Positions 16,617-27,130 of a DNA stretch of 64,000 nucleotides are shown here, one piece after another (the first letter of the stretch is position 1; each line of letters opens with the position of its first letter). This DNA comes from Allocoprobacillus sp002160865 (lineage in GTDB: Bacteria; Bacillota_I; Bacilli_A; Erysipelotrichales; Coprobacillaceae): NCBI RefSeq assembly GCF_042850985.1, contig NZ_AP031415.1, forward strand, positions 434,001 to 498,000. Direction: 5' to 3'. The translations under genes were made by a program, and so were the position numbers. The notes under the pieces were generated by a model, which worked only from the letters and a program-made list of their open reading frames with translations, searched no databases and was not told where the DNA came from.

Positions 16617-19600
16617 ATTCAATACCACGTGCAATATGTAAATAATAAACAATGGCTTGAACATCTTGATGATACATATCTTTTAAAACTTTTTTATAAT
16701 AATCTAATTGTACTTGATGTTTTTGAATCAGTTGTTGATTAGTGCTTTCTTTCTTGATACGGTCTGTCTTATAATCCAAAACATAGATTTTATCATGATA
16801 TACAAAGACAAGGTCAAAAATACCATGAATGATTTGTTGGAGTGTTTCGTCATAGTAAGAAAATGGTTTTTCTTTATAAATATGACTTGCCTGTTGAATC
16901 ATCTGGTAATATGGACTATCAATAAATCCTTGTATTTCTTTTTGGTAATCGTATAAAATATCTCGACCGGTTTCATCAATTAAAGCTTCATCATAAAGCT
17001 GTTGTATCAATGTTTTAATGTCATCATGTTCAAAAGTCAGATAACTTAAAAGCAAGTGAACGAGTGTTCCTTTGTCACTGGCACTCAGTGTTATATTCTC
17101 ACTTTCATCAGCTATAATAGAATAATCATTGTCATGAACATGAGGAAGTTTTGTCACAGCAAGTGTTAATGGGTTGGTTGTATCATAAGGATATTGAAAA
17201 TTTTGATAATATTGCTGTGTTTGATTATCAAGATTGTTTTTCTGATGAGCTGTCAAAATGATATTCTTTTCAAGTTCCTGATCTGTTGTCAGTGATAATG
17301 AAAACATAGCGTGTTCTGTAGAGTCAAAAATCAGATGTTTTTCAAAATGATATTTTTGCAGCTTTTGTGCTAAATCAGCTAATTCTGGTATGTCCAGATA
17401 TTGATGAAGAATTTGAGGATGGCGACATACAGCTGCTAATATCCAAGATAGATAATTATTTGTTTTACGTATACGATTATAAAGTAAAACATGTTCGGCT
17501 CCTTTTTTATGATAAATATCGGGATGTTCATTGATAATGAGTTTGTTCATCGTATCTCTAATTTCATCTATACTTTTTAAAACACCCGTTAGTATCAGTT
17601 TTTGTGAAGCACGTGTTAAAGCGACATATAAAATACGCATTTCTTCATTAATTGATTCATCTAACTGATGTCTGGCAATCATATTACGATAACAATTATC
17701 ATATTCGACAGTCATTTGCCCAAATTGTTCGTTTGAAACATATACTCTAGGCTTAATCGCAATTCCTAACTGTTTATCAATCATAAAACGTTCTTTACTG
17801 TCTTGTGTATTGAATTGTTTATGTGTCTGACAGACAAAAACAATAGGGAATTCAAGACCTTTTGATTTATGTATTGTCATAAATTCAACATAATCATCAT
17901 TTTGCGATGCAACAATAGCTGGAGCGACATCTGAAGATTGTTCCATCATTTCCATAAAATCATGAAGATAAGGATATTGTTGTTGAGCGTTTTTCGCAAG
18001 TTCTAATAAAAGCTGGAGATTGGCTTTTCTTTGTTCACCATTGATTAACTGACAAACAAATAATGGATAATCTGTCAATTCATATATCTTTCTTAAAATA
18101 TCATAAGGTGAATTTTCGTAAGCAAAACGTCTTAATTCTTCAAAAATAGATAAGAAATTTTGAATCTGTTCATCATCACAAAGCTGTAATCTTTCGTAAA
18201 GAGATCTATCTGGGTAGTCAATCTTTAACTGAGCAATTTTATCTAATGGAATATAAGAACATGTATAAGGCTGTGTAATGACGCTTAATAAGGCAATATC
18301 ATGATAGGGATTATCAATAGCCTTTAAAAATGTTAACATGTTTTCTATTTCGTTGGCTTTTAAGAATCCTTGTGATAATACAATATGATTAGGAATGTGA
18401 TATTGGTCAAAAACCTTTTTAAAAGTTAAGAAAGAAACAGTGGAACGCATGAGAACAACCATATCTTTATAAGATACAGAACGACCATCTAAAGTCATTG
18501 ATTCTTTTAATTTCAATATTTTTTGTGCTACCATATGTGCTTCATACTGATCTTTATCCAAAGATGATGCAGGATCATAAATATCAATTAATATTTCTGT
18601 TTTTTTCATATCATCTTTAAAGAATCGTTCTCGTGCTTCTTTTTGATGACCACCTTCTTTTCCATCATAATCATAGTTTAAACGGGCACTGTCATCTAAA
18701 TAGTATTCTAAACCACCAATTTGACTATCCATGATTTGATTAAAAATATAGTTAATAGAATCTAAAACAATCTTTGAAGAACGATAATTAAAGACAAGGT
18801 CAATTCTTCTTGTTTGACTTTGTAGACATTCTTCATCTGATAAAGAAAAACGATTATATTTATCTAAAAAGATTTGAGGATCAGCCTGTCTAAAACGATA
18901 AATAGATTGTTTCATATCTCCAACCATAAATAATGGAATGAATGGCTCTTGATATTGAGCAATTAAAGCAATTAAAGACTCCTGTATTTGATTGGTATCC
19001 TGATATTCATCAATCATAATTTCTTTTAAACGATGATACAAAATATCAACAACACCATATTCAGGTAAAAGTAACTGATGTGTATAATTTTCCAAATCTG
19101 CAAAATCTAATTGATTAAGTTCTTTTTTTCTTTGTTGATAAGCCTGTTGAAATTGGTCTAGAAGTTGACCTTTACAAAGCAACATATCTATCACTTGAGA
19201 GCTGATCTGTAATTTTTTGATAAAGTCTTGACTATCTTCTTCTAAATAAGACTGACAGGCTTTTTGGTAGGAAGATAAAACAGCACTTTTCATCTTCGTA
19301 AATTCTTTTTTGACTTGAGGATCAACCTCTTTCCATGACATATTATAAGATTTATCTATAGAGGCATTCATTAAAGATACAAATGTATCATAAGTCATAG
19401 AATGTGATAATGCCTGTAGACGTTCATCTATATAATCATAGTAGGCTTCAAAAGGCACTTTTAACAATTGATTTCTTTCTGTTTGTTCATCGGGTCTTTC
19501 ATAAAAGTCGATGAGCTGATTGTCTTCGCAGAAAATCTGTAATTCAATTAATTTATTCATGGCCATGGTTAATTCATCATAAAAAATATTTTTTAAATAA

Positions 19601-20220
19601 GGGAATAAAGGCCAATCTTCTAAAGAAGACAAATTGTCATAATAAGAAGTTTTCATCTGATCAATAAAGTCATAAAAATGATCAATGGAATGTGAAATAT
19701 TATCAATAGATAAAAGTAATGTTTGAAAATCATCTAAAGAATATCCGGGAAAATAAAGTGTCAGGAAATCACGAATATGCTGGTCTTGAACCCATTGATT
19801 CAAACATTCCTGTAAGACTTCTTTTTTGATCATTGTCGGATCACTATTGATTTCAAAACCAGGCATAATGCCAATTAAATAACCATATTTCATCAGTAAT
19901 AAATTACAAAAACCATGAAAATTCGTAATATAAGCATGGGGAAGATCAAATAATTGTTTTTGTAAGTGGTTTTTTAATTTTTCATCAATAGGAGAAGATA
20001 CAAGCGTATTGAGTTCTTCAGTTAATCGCTGTTTCATTTCATGACCAGCAGCCTGTGTAAATGTCACAACTAAAAAATCTGAAATTTCATAACCTTCTTT
20101 TAAAAGTTCGATAATACGACTGACAAGAATCTTCGTCTTTCCACTTCCAGCGGGAGCACTGACTAATATTGAAGAATTTCTTTGTTGGATTGCTTTTAAC
20201 TGACCAGCATTAAATGGCAT
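16612..20220 (-). CDS. addA: AddA helicase-nuclease subunit
   Basis: This is the large subunit of the AddAB complex, which processes double-strand breaks for RecA. UvrD-like helicase motifs run in order: Walker A APAGSGKT near residue 25, then DEYQDTNQ (motif II), GDMKQSIYRFRQADP (motif III), TIHKSKGLEFPIVF (motif V) and YVALTRA (motif VI). The C-terminal RecB-type nuclease ends with GIFDLVFVYHDKIYVLDYKTD, containing the catalytic D...DYK. 1202 residues, normal for the family. ATG 20220 follows GGAGGTGAAG; an upstream ATG lacks a site. It overlaps addB by 11 bp, so the two are translationally coupled. Confidence 0.95.
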   Translation of the reverse strand: MPFNAGQLKAIQQRNSSILVSAPAGSGKTKILVSRIIELLKEGYEISDFLVVTFTQAAGHEMKQRLTEELNTLVSSPIDEKLKNHLQKQLFDLPHAYITNFHGFCNLLLMKYGYLIGIMPGFEINSDPTMIKKEVLQECLNQWVQDQHIRDFLTLYFPGYSLDDFQTLLLSIDNISHSIDHFYDFIDQMKTSYYDNLSSLEDWPLFPYLKNIFYDELTMAMNKLIELQIFCEDNQLIDFYERPDEQTERNQLLKVPFEAYYDYIDERLQALSHSMTYDTFVSLMNASIDKSYNMSWKEVDPQVKKEFTKMKSAVLSSYQKACQSYLEEDSQDFIKKLQISSQVIDMLLCKGQLLDQFQQAYQQRKKELNQLDFADLENYTHQLLLPEYGVVDILYHRLKEIMIDEYQDTNQIQESLIALIAQYQEPFIPLFMVGDMKQSIYRFRQADPQIFLDKYNRFSLSDEECLQSQTRRIDLVFNYRSSKIVLDSINYIFNQIMDSQIGGLEYYLDDSARLNYDYDGKEGGHQKEARERFFKDDMKKTEILIDIYDPASSLDKDQYEAHMVAQKILKLKESMTLDGRSVSYKDMVVLMRSTVSFLTFKKVFDQYHIPNHIVLSQGFLKANEIENMLTFLKAIDNPYHDIALLSVITQPYTCSYIPLDKIAQLKIDYPDRSLYERLQLCDDEQIQNFLSIFEELRRFAYENSPYDILRKIYELTDYPLFVCQLINGEQRKANLQLLLELAKNAQQQYPYLHDFMEMMEQSSDVAPAIVASQNDDYVEFMTIHKSKGLEFPIVFVCQTHKQFNTQDSKERFMIDKQLGIAIKPRVYVSNEQFGQMTVEYDNCYRNMIARHQLDESINEEMRILYVALTRASQKLILTGVLKSIDEIRDTMNKLIINEHPDIYHKKGAEHVLLYNRIRKTNNYLSWILAAVCRHPQILHQYLDIPELADLAQKLQKYHFEKHLIFDSTEHAMFSLSLTTDQELEKNIILTAHQKNNLDNQTQQYYQNFQYPYDTTNPLTLAVTKLPHVHDNDYSIIADESENITLSASDKGTLVHLLLSYLTFEHDDIKTLIQQLYDEALIDETGRDILYDYQKEIQGFIDSPYYQMIQQASHIYKEKPFSYYDETLQQIIHGIFDLVFVYHDKIYVLDYKTDRIKKESTNQQLIQKHQVQLDYYKKVLKDMYHQDVQAIVYYLHIARGIEF

Positions 20221-22888
20221 CTTCTTCACCTCCAAGTATGGAATCAACATCTAAAAATTCAACAAGCTGATAATCATTATAAAAGACATCAAAGCTACAA
20301 ACACTATGATATGGGCAGTAAAAACAAGGATTGACAAGGGTATGTGTTGCTTTTTGATCACTACCTTTAGGTGCAATTTCAATATGCCCTTCCATCATAT
20401 GTTGATACAGTTCATAGATATGCTCACTGATTTTATCAAATAAGATATGTAGCTGTTCTATCGTTAATATCTGTCCTTTATACTCATCTTTACTTTTGAC
20501 ATAGGTGACAGGAATAAGTGATGAACGTTTATCAAAAGTGGGATCTAAATTTAATAAGCTTTGGTGACTTCCATCATCAATAACATAACCACCATAGCGA
20601 TATTGTTTCATCCATTCATCTTCTTCAATAGGTTTATTCATATTTTGTTGCACACTTAAAATACGTTTTTTGGTATTGAAGTATAAAACAGCACCGGGAT
20701 CTTTTTGAGTCATTTTTGTGACCATGTCAAGATAGATAAGCATTTGAATTTGAAATCCCTGCATCGCAAGATTCAAATCTATATTTTTGGCACTGGACTT
20801 ATAATCAATGATAGAAACATAATGATCATAAGTGTCAATACGGTCAACAAACCCTTTAAAAGCAATATCATGAATCTGGTCTAGAACTTTCTTTTCCTTA
20901 TATTCCACTTGAAAATGTCCAGTTTTTAAAAAGTATTTTAAAACTTTTAAAGTCATATGTAAATCATCTGTTAATTGTTCAATAAAGAATTGATTTAATG
21001 GCTGCTGGCTGATTTTTTGTTGGAGAATGTCATGATCATGAATATATTGATCAACAAGATGATTTATATCTTTTTCTTGATCAATCGTCATAGAAAGAAC
21101 ATAGTGAATCAACGAACCTAATTCATTAGGCATTAATTTTTGTTCCTGTGGTGGAAAAACACCTAAACCATATTGAATAAAATAGAGAAAAGGACATTTA
21201 TTATATGTTTCAATTTGACTGACAGAAAGATAGGAACTATATAGATTTTGTGCCAAATCTATAGGGAGTTGTACAGGCTGATTTTTTGTTGCCTGATATT
21301 GAGCAATATGCTTGTTTAAGGTATCTTTATCAGGACTTTGTCCTCCCTGTACATAAAAGTCTTCGATAGGTAAAAACTCTAAGGCAGGAAGTTTTTGAAA
21401 AGTAAACATATTCGTTAATTGTTTATAGAGTGAAGATGGTAAAAGTGTTTCTCCAGTTAAAGATGTCATAGGGTAGGAAATGGTTAATGTATCATAAGGA
21501 GTAGAAAGAAGTTTCAAAATATGATTTTGATGAATTCCTAATAATTCACTTGTTGTGAGAGGGGAAGAAATTTGCTGCTTTCTTAATAATTCAATATCTT
21601 CATCTAATAATAAGGCTGTATCTTTTATACTTTGAGGAAGAATGGTTTCGTTCATTCCTAATATAAAAAGGTGGGTTTGAGGAAAATAGCTTTCTTCACC
21701 AATCATACAGACATGAACTTCATCTTGTTTTTTTTCTGAACTTTGAATAGTTTGAGGAAATGTCATTTGAAAGAATTCTTTGAATTCTTCAGGTGTTATA
21801 TGTCCCTTTAATTCAGAGATTTCTTTGAGATAATGGATATATTCAGTATCAAGATCTAAAGTTAATAGTTCCATCGCTATATCATGAAAGCAGGAACTTG
21901 AAGATTGTTGGAGCTGTTGTAAAATGCGTTGATAACTCTGTTCATATTGACGTTGTTTTTGATGTGGTAGTGAATGAGGAATATGTAATGAATCTAAGAC
22001 ATAAAGCAAATCATCTCGGTAGCTTTGTTGAGGATAAATGATTGTAAAATCGCGAAAGTGTTTCTTTTCATCTACAACTTTTTGATAAATAGTATAAACA
22101 ACACGTTGAATTTCCTGATAAGGTGTTCCTGCCACAAATGTATACATATGATGATTGTCCTGCTGAGGCACAGGCTCATAATCAAAAAGATGGTTAGTCA
22201 AGATATTTGGCTGATCAATGATATGACTGTCTTGACAGAAAGATTGATATGGTAAGTTAAATAGACGTTCATCATCCTGATAAGTATATAAACAGATAAC
22301 TTCACATGTTTTGGATAGACGTTCAATCAGTTTTTGGGATTGTGTCATATAAAGGGAGTCCGCTTCAATGATTAAAGTATCATGATGTGTAAAATTCACA
22401 TGATTAAAGAATCTCTCCATTGTCAGATGTGTTTCATTATCTAATGATTGTAGAAATGAATGATAGATATGCATAAAATCATCAATTTTTTCATGATTTA
22501 TTGTTGGATAATTTATCTGATAATGTTCATAGTCTTGAATGAGTGGAAAGAGTTCTTTAATAAAAGGAAGGGGATAATCCATATCAAAACAATGAAAAGT
22601 TTCTTCTTTTAAGATACGTCTTAAATGGTAGATTGCTTCTATGGAAGAAACAAGATGATGTTTAGTGAGATGGTATTGCACTTGAAGTTGTTTTAAATAT
22701 TGCTTCCATGTCATGATTTGAATATTCACTAAACAGTGAGTATATTGAAAAAAATATTGTTCAATGACATGGGGATTATCACATATATAAATATATTGAT
22801 GGAAAGGATGCTGATTGGCTTCCTGAACATATTTTTGAATGATATGATTGCGTTTATAATGTTGATTTAAACCTGTTATGATTTGCAT
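20210..22888 (-). CDS. addB: AddB/RexB-type nuclease subunit
   Basis: Second subunit of the AddAB exonuclease, immediately upstream of addA. The C-terminal RecB-like nuclease is clear (GFVDRIDTYDHYVSIIDYKSS), and the four iron-sulfur Cys are present: one in YNKCPFLYFIQY and three in NPCFYCPYHSVCSFD. The N-terminal region, where Bacillus AddB has a GxxGxGKT Walker A, reads TGLNQHYKRNHII, so that P-loop is missing, as in lactococcal RexB. ATP use is therefore expected only from AddA. 893 residues including the start at ATG 22888 after GAGGTGA; the GTG at 22897 is an alternative. Confidence 0.92.
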   Translation of the reverse strand: MQIITGLNQHYKRNHIIQKYVQEANQHPFHQYIYICDNPHVIEQYFFQYTHCLVNIQIMTWKQYLKQLQVQYHLTKHHLVSSIEAIYHLRRILKEETFHCFDMDYPLPFIKELFPLIQDYEHYQINYPTINHEKIDDFMHIYHSFLQSLDNETHLTMERFFNHVNFTHHDTLIIEADSLYMTQSQKLIERLSKTCEVICLYTYQDDERLFNLPYQSFCQDSHIIDQPNILTNHLFDYEPVPQQDNHHMYTFVAGTPYQEIQRVVYTIYQKVVDEKKHFRDFTIIYPQQSYRDDLLYVLDSLHIPHSLPHQKQRQYEQSYQRILQQLQQSSSSCFHDIAMELLTLDLDTEYIHYLKEISELKGHITPEEFKEFFQMTFPQTIQSSEKKQDEVHVCMIGEESYFPQTHLFILGMNETILPQSIKDTALLLDEDIELLRKQQISSPLTTSELLGIHQNHILKLLSTPYDTLTISYPMTSLTGETLLPSSLYKQLTNMFTFQKLPALEFLPIEDFYVQGGQSPDKDTLNKHIAQYQATKNQPVQLPIDLAQNLYSSYLSVSQIETYNKCPFLYFIQYGLGVFPPQEQKLMPNELGSLIHYVLSMTIDQEKDINHLVDQYIHDHDILQQKISQQPLNQFFIEQLTDDLHMTLKVLKYFLKTGHFQVEYKEKKVLDQIHDIAFKGFVDRIDTYDHYVSIIDYKSSAKNIDLNLAMQGFQIQMLIYLDMVTKMTQKDPGAVLYFNTKKRILSVQQNMNKPIEEDEWMKQYRYGGYVIDDGSHQSLLNLDPTFDKRSSLIPVTYVKSKDEYKGQILTIEQLHILFDKISEHIYELYQHMMEGHIEIAPKGSDQKATHTLVNPCFYCPYHSVCSFDVFYNDYQLVEFLDVDSILGGEEDAI

Positions 22889-22952
22889 TGTTTTCACCTC
22901 GTTTTCTATTATACATGAAAAAAAGAATGTTGTCTTTGAAATGACAAAATTG

Positions 22953-22982
22953 TTGCTTTGATATGTTGGACTATACTATAAT
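22953..22982 (+). promoter_or_regulatory. promoter upstream of the MFS gene
   Basis: TTGCTT (22953-22958) and TATAAT (22977-22982) are 18 bp apart. The transcript would begin before a tiny reading frame at 23005 and reach the transporter gene. Confidence 0.5.
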
Positions 22983-23004
22983 AAAAATATATGGAGGGAT
23001 AGAG

Positions 23005-23025
23005 ATGGTGCTTTTTTTAATTTGA
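23005..23025 (+). CDS. possible 6-residue leader peptide before the MFS gene
   Basis: ATG GTG CTT TTT TTA ATT TGA encodes MVLFLI. It is preceded by the strong site GGAGGGA at ideal spacing and followed by a small hairpin (CTACAT / ATGTAG, 23053-23068) before the transporter start. Short leaders of this kind can control resistance pumps by attenuation, but this may equally be a chance or decayed start. Confidence 0.3.
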   Translation: MVLFLI

Positions 23026-23105
23026 TAAAAACGAACTGAAATTTATATTTTTTCTACATTTTTATGTAGATGTTTTTATCATATGAAGAAAGGACTATTT
23101 TATTT

Positions 23106-24257
23106 ATGAATAAAAGAAATATCTATCTCTTGTTTGCGATTGAATGGCTGCAAGGAATGGTTTTTTATGGCTCTATAGCTACTTTATATAGACAGAGTCA
23201 TGGTTTGTCTTTAGTGGAAATGGGACTGATTGAAAGCTTTTTTTCAATTTTTGTTTTTATATTAGAAATCCCTATGGGATATATAGGTGATCGTTTTGGC
23301 TATAAGAAAACACTCATATCATGTTATGGATTGTATTTTGTATCTAAAATCATTTTTTATCAGGCTTATAGCTTTTGGATGTTTTTATTAGAAAGAATTT
23401 TACTTGCATTAACAGTTTCTGGACTTTCGGGTTGTGACAGTGTATTTTTATATTTATCAACTGGAAAAATGGAGAATCCACGTATCTTTGGTTATTATCA
23501 TGCCTGTGGTGTTGCTGGTATGATGATAGCATCACTGACTTTTTCATTGTGGATTCAAGATGTAGAAAAAGCAGCGTTTTTGACCATTTTTCCTTATTTG
23601 ATAGCTTTTGGTTTATCTTTTTTCTTGAATGATATACCGGTAGAAAAGCGAGGAAATTCACATCATTTGAGAAGTTTGTTTTCAGATTTATGGAAACAAA
23701 AGAGAATCATATTATTTTTGATTTCTACTGCTTTTATATTAGAAACAACACATACAATAAGTGTTTTTTATAATCAAATCCAATGGAAAGCAAGTCATAT
23801 TCCTATGATTTATTTTGGCTGGTTAGCTATATTAATGAATTTTATTCCGTTTTGTAGTGCAATACTTGGAAAACTTGCTCAATATATTCAAGAAAAACAA
23901 TTAATGATGGGATTAATAAGTCTTTGTTTCTTATCGTGTCTAGTGATGGGATTTTATCATATTGCATGGTTATCCATTGCAGGTGTGTTTATACTAACTT
24001 TTGTAGAAGCGTTGTATACACCCTTATCACAATCTATAATGAATCACATGGTTGAGAGTCATTTAAGAGTCACTATGCTTTCTATTTATTCGATGATTAT
24101 GAATATGGTTGGTGTTTTTACAAATATGAGTTTTGGAGTTGCCGGAAATCAAAAAATTGAGTGGGTTATGTTGTTAGGGGCTTTGTTTAGTCTGGTTAGT
24201 TTGTTATGTTATTGGCAGCATATGAAAGGAGAGAAGAAAAATGGAAATCACATTTGA
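23106..24257 (+). CDS. MFS transporter
   Basis: 383 residues with 12 predicted hydrophobic segments and the MFS loop 2-3 motif GYIGDRFGYKKT at about residues 58-69. It begins NKRNIYLLFAIEWLQG, typical of small drug or metabolite efflux members. ATG 23106 is favoured because the first helix follows at once; an ATG at 23070 gives 12 more residues. It overlaps the next gene (PAS protein) by 17 bp. The substrate is unknown. Confidence 0.85.
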   Translation: MNKRNIYLLFAIEWLQGMVFYGSIATLYRQSHGLSLVEMGLIESFFSIFVFILEIPMGYIGDRFGYKKTLISCYGLYFVSKIIFYQAYSFWMFLLERILLALTVSGLSGCDSVFLYLSTGKMENPRIFGYYHACGVAGMMIASLTFSLWIQDVEKAAFLTIFPYLIAFGLSFFLNDIPVEKRGNSHHLRSLFSDLWKQKRIILFLISTAFILETTHTISVFYNQIQWKASHIPMIYFGWLAILMNFIPFCSAILGKLAQYIQEKQLMMGLISLCFLSCLVMGFYHIAWLSIAGVFILTFVEALYTPLSQSIMNHMVESHLRVTMLSIYSMIMNMVGVFTNMSFGVAGNQKIEWVMLLGALFSLVSLLCYWQHMKGEKKNGNHI

Positions 24258-24621
24258 CATTTTAGCTGGTATTTTAGATGCCTACGCTTACGAGATTGTT
24301 TTTGTTGACCGCCATCATATTGTACGATATATGAATAAAGTGGCTAAAGAAAGATATGCTGGACGCGTACAAGTTGGACAAAGTTTATTTTGTTGTCATA
24401 ATGAAAATTCTCGTCAAAAGATTGAAGCTTTTCTACAAAGAGCTGATCAAGGGGAAGATGAAATGTTTGAAACACTCAATCAGAAAACTGGAGAAAGAGA
24501 GTTTTTTGTACCTGTAAGAGTCAAGGGACAAGTTATTGGTTATTTTGAAAGACATGAAGCTCATTGGGATCATGAACATCCTGAAGTTTCAGTAGTGCAA
24601 TATTGGAAAAATCGTATATAA
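24241..24621 (+). CDS. PAS-domain protein
   Basis: 126 residues forming one PAS-like domain: DILAGILDAYAYEIVFVDRHHIVRYMN at the start, then GQSLFCCHNENS and EREFFVPVRVKGQVIGYFERHE. This resembles the stand-alone PAS_10-type sensors related to DUF438 proteins. No output domain is attached. AAGGAGAG precedes the ATG inside the end of the MFS gene, so the two are coupled. It may sense a small ligand or redox state; unproven. Confidence 0.75.
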   Translation: MEITFDILAGILDAYAYEIVFVDRHHIVRYMNKVAKERYAGRVQVGQSLFCCHNENSRQKIEAFLQRADQGEDEMFETLNQKTGEREFFVPVRVKGQVIGYFERHEAHWDHEHPEVSVVQYWKNRI

Positions 24622-24658
24622 GAATTGTTAAGTATGATGTAGATAAAGAGGGATGAAA

Positions 24659-25024
24659 ATGTTAAAAGCAAAAAAGATTGTCTATTTGATTATAGGTTTA
24701 TTTGTTTTGATTGTTGCTTTACTTTTTTTAGATTGGAAAACAACTTATCTTGTTGAAGTTCAGCAAGAAGATGTTCAAGTTTTCAATGAACAGATTGTCA
24801 TAGAAATGAGTTCAGGAACTTCAATGGGATATTTTAAAGAAGCAAAATTAGAAGAAATAGAACCCGGTATTTATAGAATCGAAGCGTATTATTCTTTATT
24901 ATCGGGTGAAAATTCTGGATATCTATATGAAATTGACAATTCAAATCATCATATTCGAGAAATACGACAATACCATTTAGATAACTCAAATCATTATACT
25001 GTGATTTATCAAAATCATGATTAA
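24659..25024 (+). CDS. single-pass membrane-anchored protein of unknown function
   Basis: 121 residues: a short basic N-terminus (MLKAKK), one hydrophobic helix (residues about 7-24), then an extracytoplasmic beta-rich domain of about 95 residues with no Cys. It could be a membrane anchor or uncleaved signal sequence. ATG 24659 has AGAGGG at ideal spacing, unlike the ATG at 24653, which directly abuts the site. Family not recognised. A terminator follows. Confidence 0.6.
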   Translation: MLKAKKIVYLIIGLFVLIVALLFLDWKTTYLVEVQQEDVQVFNEQIVIEMSSGTSMGYFKEAKLEEIEPGIYRIEAYYSLLSGENSGYLYEIDNSNHHIREIRQYHLDNSNHYTVIYQNHD

Positions 25025-25038
25025 ATGTTTATATATGT

Positions 25039-25067
25039 AAAAAACCTGATTTATTATCAGGTTTTTT
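25039..25067. terminator. bidirectional terminator
   Basis: AAAACCTGAT / ATCAGGTTTT stem between convergent genes, with A and T runs on both sides. Confidence 0.85.
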
Positions 25068-26975
25068 CTATAGACATTCACATTCTTTTAACCATAATTC
25101 CACATTGGCATCACTAGGCATTCGTAAATCCCCACGAGGAGATAAAGCGACGCTACCAACTTTTGGACCATCTGGAATACATGAACGTTTAAATTGTTGT
25201 GTAAAGAAACGGCGATAGAATGTTGTCAGCCATTTTTTAATGGTTTGCTTATCATATTGTTCCTTAAAAGTATGACAGGCAATACGATAAAGTTTTCTTG
25301 GTTCATAGTGGAATCTGGCATGATGATATAAGAAGAAATCATGGAGTTCATAAGGACCGACGATATCTTCTGTTTTTTGAACAATTTCATTATCTTTAGC
25401 TGGTAAAAGTTCTGGTGAAACAGGAGTATTTAAAATATCCTGTAATGTATCATGAAGGGGTTTTCCAGCATACAAAGAAGAAACATAATCAACTAAATAT
25501 CTAACAAGTGTTTTAGGAACAGAAACATTAACAGCATACATGCTCATATGATCACCGTTATATGTAGACCATCCTAAAGCCACTTCTGATAAATCACCAG
25601 TTCCAATGACAATGCCACCCTCTTGATTGGCGATATCCATCAAAACTTGTGTACGTTCTCTTGCTTGACAGTTTTCATATGTCACATCATGAACATTTTC
25701 GTCATGATGAATATCTTTGAAATGCTGCTTAACAGCATCCCCAATATCCACTGTTAAGGAAGTGACATTTAATTCTTCCATCATTTTTAAAGCATTGTTT
25801 TTAGTACGAGATGTTGTTCCAAAACATGGCATTGTTACAGCAATAATATCCTGAGATGGATATCCTAATTTTTGATAAGCCATATTAGCAACAAGTAATG
25901 CAAGGGTAGAATCTAAACCACCTGAAATCCCAATGACGACTTTTTTGATATGTGCAGCTTTTAATCTTTGAATCAAACCATGAATTTGAATATCAAAAAC
26001 TTCCTGACAACGCATTGCACGTTGATCCTTATTGCTTGGTACAAAAGGATGTGGATCATATGTGCGTGTCAGTTCAATATCTTCATCCTGTAATGAAAAA
26101 GGTATGATCTGATAATGATCCTGACGATTATCATAAGTTGTCATTTCCACACGTTCACTTACTATTTTTTCCATATCCATATCAGCAAAGATGATACCTT
26201 CACTATATTGTTGAGATTGAGCTAAAAGACTTCCATTTTCAGCAATCAAATGATGATTACTAAAAACAACATCAGTAGAAGACTCACCTAATCCAGCATT
26301 ACAATAAGCATAGCCACAAATGAGTCTGGCACTATGAGAAGTGACCAATAGACGACGATAATCTGATTTTGATGTCAAATCATTGCTGGCAGAAGGATTC
26401 AAAATTAATGTTGCTCCATTTAAACAATGTAAGGTACTTGGTGGTAAAGGTGCCCATAAATCTTCACAGATTTCAATACCGATTTTTAATTCAGGATGAC
26501 TCTGACATTCAAATAATAAACGTGAAGAAAATGGATAAGTCTGACCATTGATTGTAATGACTTCATCATTGTCTAAAGCACTGGCAAAATGACGTCCTTC
26601 ATAAAACTCATGATATGTAGGGATATATGTTTTAGGAACAACACCTAATATATCTCCATGACATACTGTTATGGCACAGTTATAAAGTTTGTTTTTCAAA
26701 ACCATTGGACAACCAAAAGTAAACAATATATCTAAATCTTTTGTCTGTTCACATATAGTAGTGATTTGTTTGTTGACTTCGTTTAAAACACGTTTTTGAT
26801 AAAATAAATCTTCAATTGTATATCCAGTTAAACAAAGCTCTGGAAAAACAAGAATTTTGATATGTTTTTCATTGGCTTCTTTAACATAAGATATGATTTT
26901 TTGTGCATTGTGTTGAACTTGACCTAACGATACTTCAAAATTTGCACAACCTACTCTTATAAATCCATCTTTCAT
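25068..26975 (-). CDS. nadE: glutamine-dependent NAD+ synthetase
   Basis: 635 residues, the typical length of the two-domain enzyme. The N-terminal nitrilase-fold glutaminase spans about 1-280: FPELCLTGYT with catalytic Glu, VPKTYIPTYHEFYEGRHF with Lys, GIEICEDLW with Cys. The C-terminal synthetase has the ATP-binding SGGLDSTLAL and NCQARERTQVLMDIAN. It makes NAD+ from deamido-NAD+ with glutamine as ammonia donor, in the cytoplasm. The gene stands alone. Confidence 0.95.
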   Translation of the reverse strand: MKDGFIRVGCANFEVSLGQVQHNAQKIISYVKEANEKHIKILVFPELCLTGYTIEDLFYQKRVLNEVNKQITTICEQTKDLDILFTFGCPMVLKNKLYNCAITVCHGDILGVVPKTYIPTYHEFYEGRHFASALDNDEVITINGQTYPFSSRLLFECQSHPELKIGIEICEDLWAPLPPSTLHCLNGATLILNPSASNDLTSKSDYRRLLVTSHSARLICGYAYCNAGLGESSTDVVFSNHHLIAENGSLLAQSQQYSEGIIFADMDMEKIVSERVEMTTYDNRQDHYQIIPFSLQDEDIELTRTYDPHPFVPSNKDQRAMRCQEVFDIQIHGLIQRLKAAHIKKVVIGISGGLDSTLALLVANMAYQKLGYPSQDIIAVTMPCFGTTSRTKNNALKMMEELNVTSLTVDIGDAVKQHFKDIHHDENVHDVTYENCQARERTQVLMDIANQEGGIVIGTGDLSEVALGWSTYNGDHMSMYAVNVSVPKTLVRYLVDYVSSLYAGKPLHDTLQDILNTPVSPELLPAKDNEIVQKTEDIVGPYELHDFFLYHHARFHYEPRKLYRIACHTFKEQYDKQTIKKWLTTFYRRFFTQQFKRSCIPDGPKVGSVALSPRGDLRMPSDANVELWLKECECL

Positions 26976-27130
26976 GAATATTCCTCCATTTAATTGATTA
27001 TATAAAAAAGATATTTATATCTTAGCATTTATTGATCAAAAAGTCATCATGTGTAGGTATTGTATTTTTCATTGGATGGGTAGTCATGAAAGATATAATA
27101 AGATATAATAAAAATAAAGAGGTGGAAAAA

